Shown here piece after piece: positions 45,835 to 53,780 of a stretch of 64,000 nucleotides of DNA. The stretch covers positions 1-64,000 of the forward strand of contig CAWFGW010000002.1 of assembly GCA_963815495.1 (NCBI GenBank), read 5' to 3'. Position numbers and translations under genes: made by a program. The notes below the pieces were generated by a model that was given only the letters and a program-made list of their open reading frames with translations, had not been told where the DNA came from and ran no database searches. This DNA is from CAWFGW01 sp963815495. GTDB lineage: Bacteria; Bacteroidota; Bacteroidia; Cytophagales; JAAEPT01. Positions within the stretch are counted from its first letter, which is position 1, and each line of letters starts with the position of its first letter.

Positions 45835-45846
45835 TTTTTTAATAAA

Positions 45847-46725
45847 ATGGAAAACGAAGAAGTTGTTAAGATTTATATTTCAAAAAGGTCAGATTTTTAC
45901 AAACTATATTTCAATATAGAAAAGCGTATTTTGAATAAGACTATAGAAGTCTATTTGAAAGATTTTTTCTTCGAACCTTTAGATGTATTGGTGTTGACTA
46001 AGTTTATTATCTTTCAAAAGAAACAACAGTGTTTGATATATGTACAGTCAGAAGGTAATTTAAAAAAATATTTTTCAGCTATTGACCTTGCTACATTTTG
46101 TAAAACAAACTACGAAGCACCTAAAACCATAACTTCAGTAAAAAGTTGTACTGCTATGCCAATTAGGCGTATTGAAAGAGAAACTATGGTGCAGTATATT
46201 GATGCTACTGAGAGATATTTCAAATCAGTATGTCCAAATAAGGATTTGACCATGTTGAATTTATGTATTGCGGAATTAGTGAATAATGTGTATGACCATG
46301 CTCATTCATCAATTGATGCTTATGTTTTCTGTCAATATTATCAAAAAACGGATATAATTAAAGTGGCAGTTTCGGACCTAGGTAAGGGGATTCCTAAATC
46401 AGTGAATCAATATAAATTGGATCAAGGAGAAGATAGGTTAATAGATATAGACTGTGTAAAATGGGCACTAAAGGAAAACAAAACTGTTAAATCTATGCCT
46501 TATAATGCTGGGAAAGGGTTAGATACGATTAACCATTTTATAAAAACTAATAAGGGTAGTTGGAAGCTTTTTAGTGGAGATGTACTAATGAATGGATACC
46601 CATCTAGAAATAACTATGAGAGCAACCCCATTTATAATTTTATAGGAACAGTTATACAGATTAATATTTCAGTTAAGAACTTACCTGAGCTTGAATTCGT
46701 AGAAACTGATGAATGGTGTTGGTAG
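45847..46725 (+). CDS. GHKL (histidine-kinase-type) ATPase with N-terminal STAS-like domain
   Basis: A 292-residue soluble protein. Residues 1-100 look like a small STAS-like alpha/beta domain. Residues 130-275 are a HATPase_c fold: N-box NLCIAELVNNVYDHA (Glu143, Asn147, Asp150-His151), G1 box DLGKGIP (177-183), G2 box NAGKGLDTI (220-228). There is no phosphorylatable-His dimerisation domain, so it is not a sensor kinase; it resembles anti-sigma-factor kinases of the RsbW/SpoIIAB type. The small STAS-like DUF4325 gene follows, mirroring the kinase/antagonist pair layout. DNA here is visibly more AT-rich than the flanking genes, suggesting recent acquisition. Confidence 0.75.
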   Translation: MENEEVVKIYISKRSDFYKLYFNIEKRILNKTIEVYLKDFFFEPLDVLVLTKFIIFQKKQQCLIYVQSEGNLKKYFSAIDLATFCKTNYEAPKTITSVKSCTAMPIRRIERETMVQYIDATERYFKSVCPNKDLTMLNLCIAELVNNVYDHAHSSIDAYVFCQYYQKTDIIKVAVSDLGKGIPKSVNQYKLDQGEDRLIDIDCVKWALKENKTVKSMPYNAGKGLDTINHFIKTNKGSWKLFSGDVLMNGYPSRNNYESNPIYNFIGTVIQINISVKNLPELEFVETDEWCW

Positions 46726-46742
46726 TTTTAATCTTAATTAAG

Positions 46743-46750
46743 TAGTTTTG
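46743..46750 (+). promoter_or_regulatory. -7 promoter box directly before the DUF4325 gene
   Basis: TAGTTTTG matches TAnnTTTG exactly and ends four bases before the ATG. A TTGG (46719-46722) lies about 20 bases upstream, at the position of a -33 element. The small gene may therefore be transcribed separately from the ATPase gene, with little or no leader. Confidence 0.5.
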
Positions 46751-46754
46751 TATT

Positions 46755-47042
46755 ATGGAATTGAAAGTTAAAGATATTGTATTAGAAACTTTTACAAATA
46801 CTTCTGGCTATACATTGTATTTAGCTTTAAAGCCATTTTTTATAAATGATCAAAAAATTTATGTATCATTTGATACTTGTGGATCGACATCATCTTCTTT
46901 TTTGAATTCATCATTTGGTCAGTTGATTGAAGAATTTGGTTATTCAAAATTTACTGAATTAATTACTCCAAAAGATTTGACGGTTATTCAAGCTCAATTA
47001 TTAAAAAAGCATATTTCATCGTATAAATTGACTGTCGTTTGA
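46755..47042 (+). CDS. STAS-like DUF4325 protein
   Basis: A 95-residue protein matching DUF4325 (STAS-like): IYVSFDTCGSTSSSFLNSSFGQLIEEFG gives the first strand, the conserved SSFLN(S/D)SFG segment (residues about 47-56) and helix, followed by ELITPKDLTV. In SpoIIAA-like anti-anti-sigma factors the phosphorylated Ser lies in an equivalent loop; the Ser cluster 45-53 here could play this role. It is paired with the upstream GHKL ATPase. Such pairs are scattered across bacteria, often in accessory regions, with no firm function. Confidence 0.75.
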   Translation: MELKVKDIVLETFTNTSGYTLYLALKPFFINDQKIYVSFDTCGSTSSSFLNSSFGQLIEEFGYSKFTELITPKDLTVIQAQLLKKHISSYKLTVV

Positions 47043-47108
47043 TTTAACGAATTTTGTTTGCTGGCAATTATTTAACGAAATGGTAACATTATCATATTGT
47101 TAACTTTT

Positions 47109-47128
47109 TGCCTTTGAAGTGAAAGGCA
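47109..47128. other. Hairpin in the leader of the Lys-rich gene
   Basis: TGCCTTT (47109-47115) pairs with AAAGGCA (47122-47128) around a 6-base loop. No T-run follows on the plus strand. It lies 33 bases before the next start codon and may shape the leader RNA. Confidence 0.3.
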
Positions 47129-47161
47129 TGTACATTTCCGACACAAAAAATAATTACGGTA

Positions 47162-47740
47162 ATGGCAGATAAAAAACTTCTGAAAGCTCAAAAAGAACTT
47201 TTAAAAACACAAAAGAAACTCAAAAAAATTGAGGCCTCAGTGAAAAGTGTTGAAAACAACAAAAAATCATTAAAGTCAGCTGTTATCGAATTAGTTGAGA
47301 AAGATGGCAAAATAAAAACCATCAACAACACCCTGAAAGAACTTGAAAAGAATGACAATAAAGCAGCTAAAAATGCAAAGTTGTTAGCACAACTTCACAA
47401 ACAAGTAACGAAATTATCAAATAAGGTAGAGGGGTTAGAGTCGAAGACGATAAAAAAATTGGATGTAAAAAAGCCGACTTCAAAAGCTCAAAAGGAAAAA
47501 CAAAAAACCACTAAGAAAAAGCCTATTAAAGATGACCACAAGGCAAAAGTGCCCACTCCTAAATTAATAGTTTCAAAGGCTCAAGTTCCAACTCAAGCGA
47601 GTAATAAGTTCTCAGCGGTAGATGCTATTGTAAAAATCGAGCAAATGAAATTTGTAGAAGAGGTGCAGGCATTCATCACATCAGAAAAACGCGTGACAGT
47701 TAAGCGTGCTGGTGAGGAGAAAATTACTGCGCTAAAATAA
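47162..47740 (+). CDS. Lysine-rich coiled-coil protein
   Basis: A 192-residue protein with no recognised family. Residues 1-100 have heptad-like spacing of Leu and Ile among Lys/Glu and probably form a coiled coil. Residues about 100-140 (KKPTSKAQKEKQKTTKKKP) are a Lys/Pro/Thr-rich tail reminiscent of histone H1-like bacterial proteins; the last 50 residues (VDAIVKIEQMKFVEEVQAFI) are more ordered. It is strongly basic, so binding to nucleic acid is possible, but this rests on composition only. Confidence 0.6.
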   Translation: MADKKLLKAQKELLKTQKKLKKIEASVKSVENNKKSLKSAVIELVEKDGKIKTINNTLKELEKNDNKAAKNAKLLAQLHKQVTKLSNKVEGLESKTIKKLDVKKPTSKAQKEKQKTTKKKPIKDDHKAKVPTPKLIVSKAQVPTQASNKFSAVDAIVKIEQMKFVEEVQAFITSEKRVTVKRAGEEKITALK

Positions 47741-47743
47741 GTC

Positions 47744-48277
47744 TTAATAGAGCAAAGCGGTGATTTCTTCACTCAAAGGCTTCACTTTAGAATCAAAGTG
47801 AGCGATTAATTTACCGTTCTCATCTACCAAGAACTTGTTAAAGTTCCAAGACACAGTAAAGTCCCCCAACCCATTTTGATCTTTTGAAGTTAGAAAAGTA
47901 TAAATCGGGTGTTGCTCTTTGCCTTTCACATCAATTTTGGTGGTAATGGGAAAAGTGACACCGTAGTTTTTCTGACAAAACGTGGCTATTTCCTCTTCTG
48001 AACCCGGTTCTTGTCCTAAGAATTGATTACAAGGAAATCCAATGACTACCAGTTTGTCTTTATACTGTTCACTCAAAGCTTGTAGGTCTTCATATTGATG
48101 AGTATAACCACATTTACTTGCCACATTCACCAAAAGGATTTTTTTGCCTTTGTATTGGCTTAAGTCAAGGACTTCTTCGCTATCAAGTAATTGGATTTTG
48201 AATTGGTAGATGGAGTGGTTTGAAACTGTTGAGGATAACATGGTGATAGTTAGTAAGGAGATGAGAAGCGTTTTCAT
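47744..48277 (-). CDS. Glutathione peroxidase-family thiol peroxidase
   Basis: A 177-residue member of the GPx family with a signal-like N-terminus (residues 1-20), so it is likely periplasmic. The peroxidatic Cys56 is in VASKCGYT, Gln85 in GFPCNQFLGQEPG and the Trp-Asn pair in SWNFNKFLVD (about 144) complete the tetrad. The usual selenocysteine is Cys and bacterial members mostly use thioredoxin-like reductants, so glutathione is not implied. It is convergent with the Lys-rich gene (3 bases apart). Confidence 0.9.
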   Translation of the reverse strand: MKTLLISLLTITMLSSTVSNHSIYQFKIQLLDSEEVLDLSQYKGKKILLVNVASKCGYTHQYEDLQALSEQYKDKLVVIGFPCNQFLGQEPGSEEEIATFCQKNYGVTFPITTKIDVKGKEQHPIYTFLTSKDQNGLGDFTVSWNFNKFLVDENGKLIAHFDSKVKPLSEEITALLY

Positions 48278-48286
48278 AGGTAAAAT

Positions 48287-48964
48287 TTATTCGATTTCGG
48301 ATTTGAAGTAGATTGTATCTTTTAACTGGACATTATAATCAATTAAATTCCATATTTCTTTGTTTTGACCTCTTTTGATTTCTTTTCTTATTAACCCTTT
48401 TTTTTCCGCGAAGACTGTTTTTTTGATTTCGTAAGTGGGTGACTCTCGCCTTTTATAAATTTCGAACAGATAAACATTTAAGAATTTTAGGTCACCAATA
48501 AAATATTCAGAATACTCTTTTCTTGTTAAATCATTAAAAATTGAGTTTAAAAAACTTTTTTTATAAGAATGAAAAATACTATAACTAAAAGATGAGTTGT
48601 ATTCTGTTGAATCAGTTTTTATTGGGAAATTTCTTATTTCGTTAATGATGTTATGACCATTTGTATAATAATATTCGTCTTGGTAGTGAGATGAAGAAAA
48701 ACGATAAGATACTAGGTCTATTAAGTCGATATAACAACCTCTTTTATCTGTTTGAATTTCAGTGAATGTTATTTTAGATTCTAGTAGTATTACTGTATCA
48801 TAGTGTTGAGTCACCGAGTCTTGGTAGACCCATTTACTTCCTTCTACGAAATAGGTGTATTTTTTAAGTGTATCATTAACATGATAAGCTGGTCCATATT
48901 CAGGTTCACAAGGAGAACAGCCAGGGCAACCAGTTGTTGCTGTCAGAGATATCATTAAAAGCAT
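48287..48964 (-). CDS. Orphan lipoprotein, unknown function
   Basis: A 225-residue predicted lipoprotein (lipobox TATTGC, Cys13) with no recognised family; it is rich in Tyr, Phe and Ser and probably beta-structured (SKWVYQDSVTQHYDT, DLVSYRFSSSHYQDEYYY). As drawn the signal peptide lacks the usual basic residues. The frame stays open upstream for about 29 codons and contains KKRNPWLYFVS just before the Met, which would make a normal signal n-region, but no ATG, GTG or TTG precedes it (see finding). DNA is AT-rich compared with the neighbours. Confidence 0.55.
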   Translation of the reverse strand: MLLMISLTATTGCPGCSPCEPEYGPAYHVNDTLKKYTYFVEGSKWVYQDSVTQHYDTVILLESKITFTEIQTDKRGCYIDLIDLVSYRFSSSHYQDEYYYTNGHNIINEIRNFPIKTDSTEYNSSFSYSIFHSYKKSFLNSIFNDLTRKEYSEYFIGDLKFLNVYLFEIYKRRESPTYEIKKTVFAEKKGLIRKEIKRGQNKEIWNLIDYNVQLKDTIYFKSEIE

Positions 48965-49103
48965 GGAGACAAAATATAACCAGGGGTTTCTTTTTTTAAA
49001 TTGGAGTATGATATAAAAATTTAAAAGTAATAGTTGTAAAGTTATAAGTTTAGGCTAAAATAAATTAGCCTTCAAGGCTTTTAAAAATTTAACAAAGGTG
49101 TTT

Positions 49104-49268
49104 TTACCCCTGCTTTTTCACTTTTCTTTCTATTTCCTCAAAATCAATCTTAGAACAGGCATTACAGTGGTCACCACAACCGGGTTTAGTAAAGTGTTTA
49201 TATAATACTCTTCCCAAGTAAATAAGTGCCGCAAGGCATAATAGCGCTATGATGATTTGTTGTGTCAA
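49104..49268 (-). CDS. Small Cys-rich membrane protein (FeoB-associated-like)
   Basis: A 54-residue protein not covered by longer-ORF searches. One transmembrane helix (QQIIIALLCLAALIYLG) is followed by GCGDHCNACSKIDF, a C-x3-C-x2-C type cluster, and a basic end. This is the layout of the FeoB-associated Cys-rich membrane protein family (Pfam FeoB_associated). The start is TTG overlapping the stop of the inositol monophosphatase-like gene (TTGA), so it ends a translationally coupled operon. No feoAB genes are in the window, so a metal-uptake link is not supported by context. Confidence 0.65.
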   Translation of the reverse strand: MTQQIIIALLCLAALIYLGRVLYKHFTKPGCGDHCNACSKIDFEEIERKVKKQG

Positions 49269-50056
49269 TTCGTCCAGTGTTTTGCAATAACTTTTTGCAT
49301 TTCTTGATGCATGGCACAGGCGGCTATTGTTTCTGCACCTGAATAGTCGGGTTGGTTTCCTGAGAAGTCAGTGACTTTCCCACCTGCTTCTTCTACGATT
49401 AACACACCCGCCATAATATCCCAGGGTTTTAGGTTGTATTCGAAGAAACCTTCAAACCGTCCACAAGCTACATAACATAAGTCCACCGAGGCGGCACCTA
49501 ACCTCCGCAAGCCGTGGGTGTCTTTCATAAATTGGTTCAATATATTCAGGTACTTCGGCAAACGTTCAAAGTCATAATAGGGAAAACCCGTAGCTAATAG
49601 TGAGTCACCTAATTTATCTACCGAAGAAACTTCAATTTTTTGATCGTTGCACCATGCTCCACCACCTTGGTAGGCATGAAAACATTCATCTTTGTTGAGC
49701 TCGTGTACCACGCCAATTAAAATTTCTTTTCCTTTCACTAAAGCCACACTTATGGCATAAACTGGCAAACCGTGTGTAAAGTTCGTAGTGCCATCCAATG
49801 GGTCAATTACCCAACAATATTCTTTACCACTTTCGTTTCCAATTCCCTCTTCCGCCATAATACCAGCTTCAGGAAAAACACGGTTTAAGCCTTCAATTAA
49901 TTTGGCTTCACTGGTTTTGTCCACGTAAGAAACAAGGTCATTATACCCTTTATGTTCAATCTTACTTTTTGTAAAGGTCTTTGCTTCTTGTTGGATAAAC
50001 TGTCCTACTTCGCGTACAACCTCACGGGTATTTTTGGTCAACTGTGCTAGATTCAT
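49265..50056 (-). CDS. Inositol-monophosphatase family protein
   Basis: A 263-residue lithium-sensitive phosphatase-fold protein. Metal-binding motifs are EEGIG (Glu71 region), WVIDPLDGTTNFTHG (about 82-96) and KPWDIMAGVLIVEEAGG (about 210-226), all complete, so it should hydrolyse a sugar- or inositol-phosphate, possibly acting like SuhB. The start overlaps the lnt stop by 4 bases (ATGA), and its own stop overlaps the start of the small Cys-rich gene. Confidence 0.92.
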   Translation of the reverse strand: MNLAQLTKNTREVVREVGQFIQQEAKTFTKSKIEHKGYNDLVSYVDKTSEAKLIEGLNRVFPEAGIMAEEGIGNESGKEYCWVIDPLDGTTNFTHGLPVYAISVALVKGKEILIGVVHELNKDECFHAYQGGGAWCNDQKIEVSSVDKLGDSLLATGFPYYDFERLPKYLNILNQFMKDTHGLRRLGAASVDLCYVACGRFEGFFEYNLKPWDIMAGVLIVEEAGGKVTDFSGNQPDYSGAETIAACAMHQEMQKVIAKHWTN

Positions 50057-51618
50057 CTGAATTTTTCGGTTTTCTTTCTTACAAGGGTAGATAAAAATAA
50101 GACAATGGACAAAAAGGCCAGGCTCCGCCCAATGTAGTCGCCATATTTGGTGAAAAAGGTGATTTTGCTAGAACTTCTCACTTCACCATACAAAGCGGCA
50201 GGTTCCCAATACCTGGACTGTTGAAGTATATCTCCGTGAATATTAATAAAAGATGAAATGCCGGTGTTAGCAGACCGTACCACAGGTCTTCTAGTTTCAA
50301 TGGCTCTTAACTTTGCATAAAGGTTGTGGTGTTTGTGCCCTTCAGTATCGCCCCACCAACCGTCATTAGTGATGATGGTCAATACTTCTGCACCATTGGT
50401 AACATATTCGCGTATAAAATCCCCAAAGATGGATTCGTAGCAGATGATTGGCGCTATTTTAATCCCATTCTTCGTTTCAAAAACTGATCGCTTATTTTGT
50501 GGGGCATAGGTGCCGGCAGCACTGAAGTCAATGAGATCTTCAAAAAAACCAAGCACTTTTGGAAAAGGAATGGCTTCTACTCCAGGTACAAATTTTGATT
50601 TATGATAAATTTCAACGCTGTCACCATTCATCCATAACCCCGCGTTATAAGTTTGATAAAAGCCGATGTTTTTACTGAATTTTGTAAATGCTGGATTGCT
50701 GTTTTCAGGGACTATTTCCCACGATTCTAACCCCGACAGTAAGGCAGTGTTGGGATGCTGGAGAAGGAAGTTGGAAAGTAAAGTGAAGTGTTCGTTTCTA
50801 GTAAAGGTGATTTCACGATTGGAACCTTGAATAGCGGTTTCAGGCCAAAGCACAACATCCACTTGTTTTGAACCAATTGCTTGATTACTTAAATCAATCA
50901 TTTTCTCCATTTGTATTTCTACTGGCGACTCAAACTTCTCCCCAAAGGGATCTATATTGGGTTGCACTGCTACAAGCGAAATAGTTTCTCCATCTTCAAT
51001 CACTTTGCTACCAATCCAATAAGAAAGCCCAATCGGAAGGAGGATGATTAAAAGTACTTTAATAACAGAAGGAATAATTTCAAGTTTTTTAGAAGTGAGT
51101 TGACTTAGAACGATGAGGTTAGCTAATAAAACCCACACACTGCCACCCAAAATACCAGTAAACTCATACCATTGAATCCAGTTGTGTTGAATAGCAAATA
51201 CATTTCCGAGGGTAAGCCATGGCCAGGCAATATCCCAGTTCAGGTGTAAATATTCAAAACCAACAAAGTAAACTACTAATGAGAGGTAACCTACTCGTTT
51301 ACCGAACAGTTGTTTTGTTAGTCGAAACGCAGCGAAAGGTGCGGTCATCATAAACGCGTTAGCGATTACAGAGAATATCCCTCCTCCAGCTGTGGAGTTG
51401 TAAATCCACCAGGTCGTTCCGGCATTCCAGAGGAACATCATCCAATAGTTGTAGTACCAAAAGCCTTTTTGTTTTGCGTCCGCTAATAAATGTTCCGCAT
51501 AAAGCAAGGGTACAAAAGCGAAGAAAATCAAAAAAGTAGTAGGGAACGAAGGCCAAGCCAACCAAAGTAACAAGCCACTCAAGGTTGACAGTAAAAAAGC
51601 TTTTAATTTTAAACTCAT
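50053..51618 (-). CDS. lnt: Apolipoprotein N-acyltransferase
   Basis: A 521-residue inner-membrane protein that N-acylates lipoproteins after LspA cleavage. Residues 1-205 hold about seven helices; residues 210-480 are a nitrilase domain with the catalytic triad: Glu in LWPETAIQ (about 260), Lys in HKSKFVPGVE (about 340) and Cys in ICYESIFGDF (about 394). NDGWWGDTEGHKHH is the typical substrate-gate segment. It overlaps rsmI upstream and the IMPase gene downstream by 4 bases each. Confidence 0.94.
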   Translation of the reverse strand: MSLKLKAFLLSTLSGLLLWLAWPSFPTTFLIFFAFVPLLYAEHLLADAKQKGFWYYNYWMMFLWNAGTTWWIYNSTAGGGIFSVIANAFMMTAPFAAFRLTKQLFGKRVGYLSLVVYFVGFEYLHLNWDIAWPWLTLGNVFAIQHNWIQWYEFTGILGGSVWVLLANLIVLSQLTSKKLEIIPSVIKVLLIILLPIGLSYWIGSKVIEDGETISLVAVQPNIDPFGEKFESPVEIQMEKMIDLSNQAIGSKQVDVVLWPETAIQGSNREITFTRNEHFTLLSNFLLQHPNTALLSGLESWEIVPENSNPAFTKFSKNIGFYQTYNAGLWMNGDSVEIYHKSKFVPGVEAIPFPKVLGFFEDLIDFSAAGTYAPQNKRSVFETKNGIKIAPIICYESIFGDFIREYVTNGAEVLTIITNDGWWGDTEGHKHHNLYAKLRAIETRRPVVRSANTGISSFINIHGDILQQSRYWEPAALYGEVRSSSKITFFTKYGDYIGRSLAFLSIVLFLSTLVRKKTEKFR

Positions 51619-52301
51619 TTCGATTTGGTTTTTCCTTCTATTACGATGACAATTTCACCTTTAACTTCCTTACTGGAAAAGTGAGCCAGCACTTCTGATA
51701 CAGGTCCTGTTTTGGTTTCTTCAAACAGCTTTGAGATTTCTCGTGAAACAGAAACAATTCTATCTGGTCCGGCAATTTCTTGAAACATTTCCAATGATTT
51801 TACCAGTCTGTAAGGAGACTCATATACGATAACGGTGCGAGCCTCTTTTTCAATCTCTTCCAGCTTGGTTTTTTTTCCTTTTTTATGAGGCAAAAATCCT
51901 TCAAAAATAAATCGGTCAGAAGGAATTCCAGATTTCACCACAGCAGGAACAAAAGCGGTAGCACCAGGCAAACATTCTACTTTTAACCCTGAATTAATAC
52001 ATGCTCTTACCAATAAATAACCAGGATCAGAAATGCCAGGCGTACCGGCATCAGTGATAAGGGCAATGACTTCACCACCTTTCATGCGATCCACTAGATG
52101 TTCTGTGCTTTTGTGCTCATTGAATGTATGGTGGCTTTGCATTTTGGTTTGAATGTCATAGTACTTCAACAACTTACCAGAAGTACGGGTGTCTTCTGCC
52201 ATGATGGTGTCAACTTCCTTCAGCACTTTCACTGATCGAAAAGTCATATCTTCCAAATTACCAATCGGGGTAGGGACTAAGTATAGCGATGTTTTTTCCA
52301 C
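51615..52301 (-). CDS. rsmI: 16S rRNA (cytidine1402-2'-O)-methyltransferase
   Basis: A 228-residue SAM-dependent tetrapyrrole-methylase-fold enzyme that modifies C1402 of 16S rRNA. Motifs are LYLVPTPIGNLEDMT (residues about 6-20), AEDTRTSGKLL, ITDAGTPGISDPG, LPGATAFVPAV and FEGFLPHKKGKK. It is shorter than E. coli RsmI (286), lacking its C-terminal helical domain, which is common. It heads the coupled operon rsmI-lnt-IMPase-Cys-rich protein; TAACTTTA about 20 bases upstream is a near match to the promoter box. Confidence 0.93.
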   Translation of the reverse strand: MEKTSLYLVPTPIGNLEDMTFRSVKVLKEVDTIMAEDTRTSGKLLKYYDIQTKMQSHHTFNEHKSTEHLVDRMKGGEVIALITDAGTPGISDPGYLLVRACINSGLKVECLPGATAFVPAVVKSGIPSDRFIFEGFLPHKKGKKTKLEEIEKEARTVIVYESPYRLVKSLEMFQEIAGPDRIVSVSREISKLFEETKTGPVSEVLAHFSSKEVKGEIVIVIEGKTKSK

Positions 52302-52437
52302 AGAGTAAAGTTAGGGAAGATAGTTTGAAGTTTATAGTATTTCGTTATAGGTTAGATGTTCAATGTTATATAGTTGAAAGGTACTAATTATATAGTTTTA
52401 TCTCTCAATCTATTGACTAACAATCTCAAACTAATAT

Positions 52438-53433
52438 TTAATCAGAAATCAACTTCAACGCCAGCTTCTCCGCTGCAGATAAACCATGTTCTTTACTTGA
52501 ATCTTTCAGTGGATTAGGGTTTGGAATCTTTTTTTCATCCACCTTTCTCATGATTTTTGGATGAACATAATATTCTTTACAAACAGTAGGTGTATTACCC
52601 AACTCTCCTGAAACCATTTTTATGAGGAGATTACTAAATTTTTTCTTTTTTGAGTTCTCAAACAAGGTGAGCGCTTCAGGGTATAGTTCGACAGCAAGTC
52701 GACTACCCACCCATGTTCTGAAATCTTTACTCGAAAAATTTTCTCCCATATGTTGAGCAATAAATTCGTTGATTTCATCACTATCTACATGATGAAAATG
52801 ACCATCTCCACCTTTATATCGGAATAATTCATAACCAGGCTGAGCGGCACTTTTTTTAATAAATTGAACAAGCTCAGCATCATCCAAATGAACTTCCCGC
52901 TGTTGGTTACTTTTGCCTTTAAAATTAAATACAGCCTCACCGTGATCGATTGTCAAATGTTTTCTTCGCAAAGTGGTTAGTCCAAAAGTTCCGTTACGGG
53001 TTGCGTATTGTTTATTTCCAATTCGAATCCCACATTCATCCAAAATAAGCACCATTAATGCCAATACTTTTTCCTTGTGCCAACCGCGTTTTAAAATATC
53101 AGAATGGCATTTTTCTCGCATATGGGGTATGGCATTTCCAAATTCTAATAGGCGATTAAATTTTTCTTCCTGTTGTTGTTTAACCCACGAATCATGGTAT
53201 ATATATTGTTTTCGTCCCTTTAAATCTCGTCCGATGGCTTGAATATGCCCATCATCAAACTTGCAAATCATTACATCATTCCACATGGGAGGAATCACCA
53301 ATTGCTTTACTCGCTTAAGGATGGTCGGGTTTGTTATTTTTTCGTTGTGTTCATCCAAAAAAATATAACCTTTTCCTCTTTTAGATCGCCTCAAACACAT
53401 AGCTGAGTCATCGATGTATTTTAAATCTTTCAT
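52438..53433 (-). CDS. Topoisomerase IB (poxvirus-like)
   Basis: A 331-residue type IB DNA topoisomerase of the bacterial/poxviral class, which relaxes supercoils through a 3'-phosphotyrosine intermediate. The N-terminal domain (residues 1-85; IPPMWNDVMICKFDDGHIQAIGRD) is followed by the catalytic domain with RNGTFGLTTLR, FKGKSNQ (Lys), FSSKDFRTWVGS (Arg) and the nucleophile Tyr in KEYYVHPKI near residue 295. All catalytic positions are present. It is a single-gene unit, absent from E. coli but widespread in Bacteroidota. Confidence 0.92.
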   Translation of the reverse strand: MKDLKYIDDSAMCLRRSKRGKGYIFLDEHNEKITNPTILKRVKQLVIPPMWNDVMICKFDDGHIQAIGRDLKGRKQYIYHDSWVKQQQEEKFNRLLEFGNAIPHMREKCHSDILKRGWHKEKVLALMVLILDECGIRIGNKQYATRNGTFGLTTLRRKHLTIDHGEAVFNFKGKSNQQREVHLDDAELVQFIKKSAAQPGYELFRYKGGDGHFHHVDSDEINEFIAQHMGENFSSKDFRTWVGSRLAVELYPEALTLFENSKKKKFSNLLIKMVSGELGNTPTVCKEYYVHPKIMRKVDEKKIPNPNPLKDSSKEHGLSAAEKLALKLISD

Positions 53434-53619
53434 TCGTTGATAAATTAAAAAAGCATAACAAAATATAGAGAAGAAGGTTTTCGAACAATAGTAGAAGTGG
53501 AAAGTTTAAAGCTTTTAAAGTTGTTTTATTTACCAGACTGCTAGTTAAAACTTTTAATAATCGAGTGGTTGCCACCTAAAAACTCACCGCACCATACATA
53601 CTCTACCAGCTAATTTCAT

Positions 53620-53627
53620 TATTTTTG
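53620..53627 (+). promoter_or_regulatory. -7 promoter box for valS
   Basis: TATTTTTG matches TAnnTTTG exactly and is followed by GCAGCC, a common start context in Bacteroidota. It would give a leader of about 150 bases that carries the dispersed repeat. Confidence 0.5.
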
Positions 53628-53700
53628 CAGCCTTGTTAAGAGTTAGGTAGAAAGATTTTCTTATTTCACACCTAGTTTCCGACAAGCTAAATAGCTAACC

Positions 53701-53749
53701 AAAGAGATTCTTCGCTCCGCTCAGAATGACGTTATCGATAAGTCTCTTT
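53701..53749. repeat. Dispersed repeat in the valS leader
   Basis: The core TTCGCTCCGCTCAGAATGAC (53711-53730) is a widespread dispersed-repeat sequence. It is framed by AAAGAGA (53701-53707) and TCTCTTT (53743-53749), exact inverted repeats, and ATTCT/AGAAT can pair inside. A related but diverged element is at 35493-35525. Confidence 0.6.
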
Positions 53750-53780
53750 GCTCAATACTAACACCTCATTATTCAATAAA

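Larger units (their letters stand above)
53434..53780. other. Intergenic region between topoisomerase IB and valS
   Basis: A 347-base spacer between divergent genes. It contains a promoter box (53620-53627) and, about 74 bases downstream, a dispersed repeat (53701-53749), so the repeat lies in the leader of valS. I see no coding region. Confidence 0.5.
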
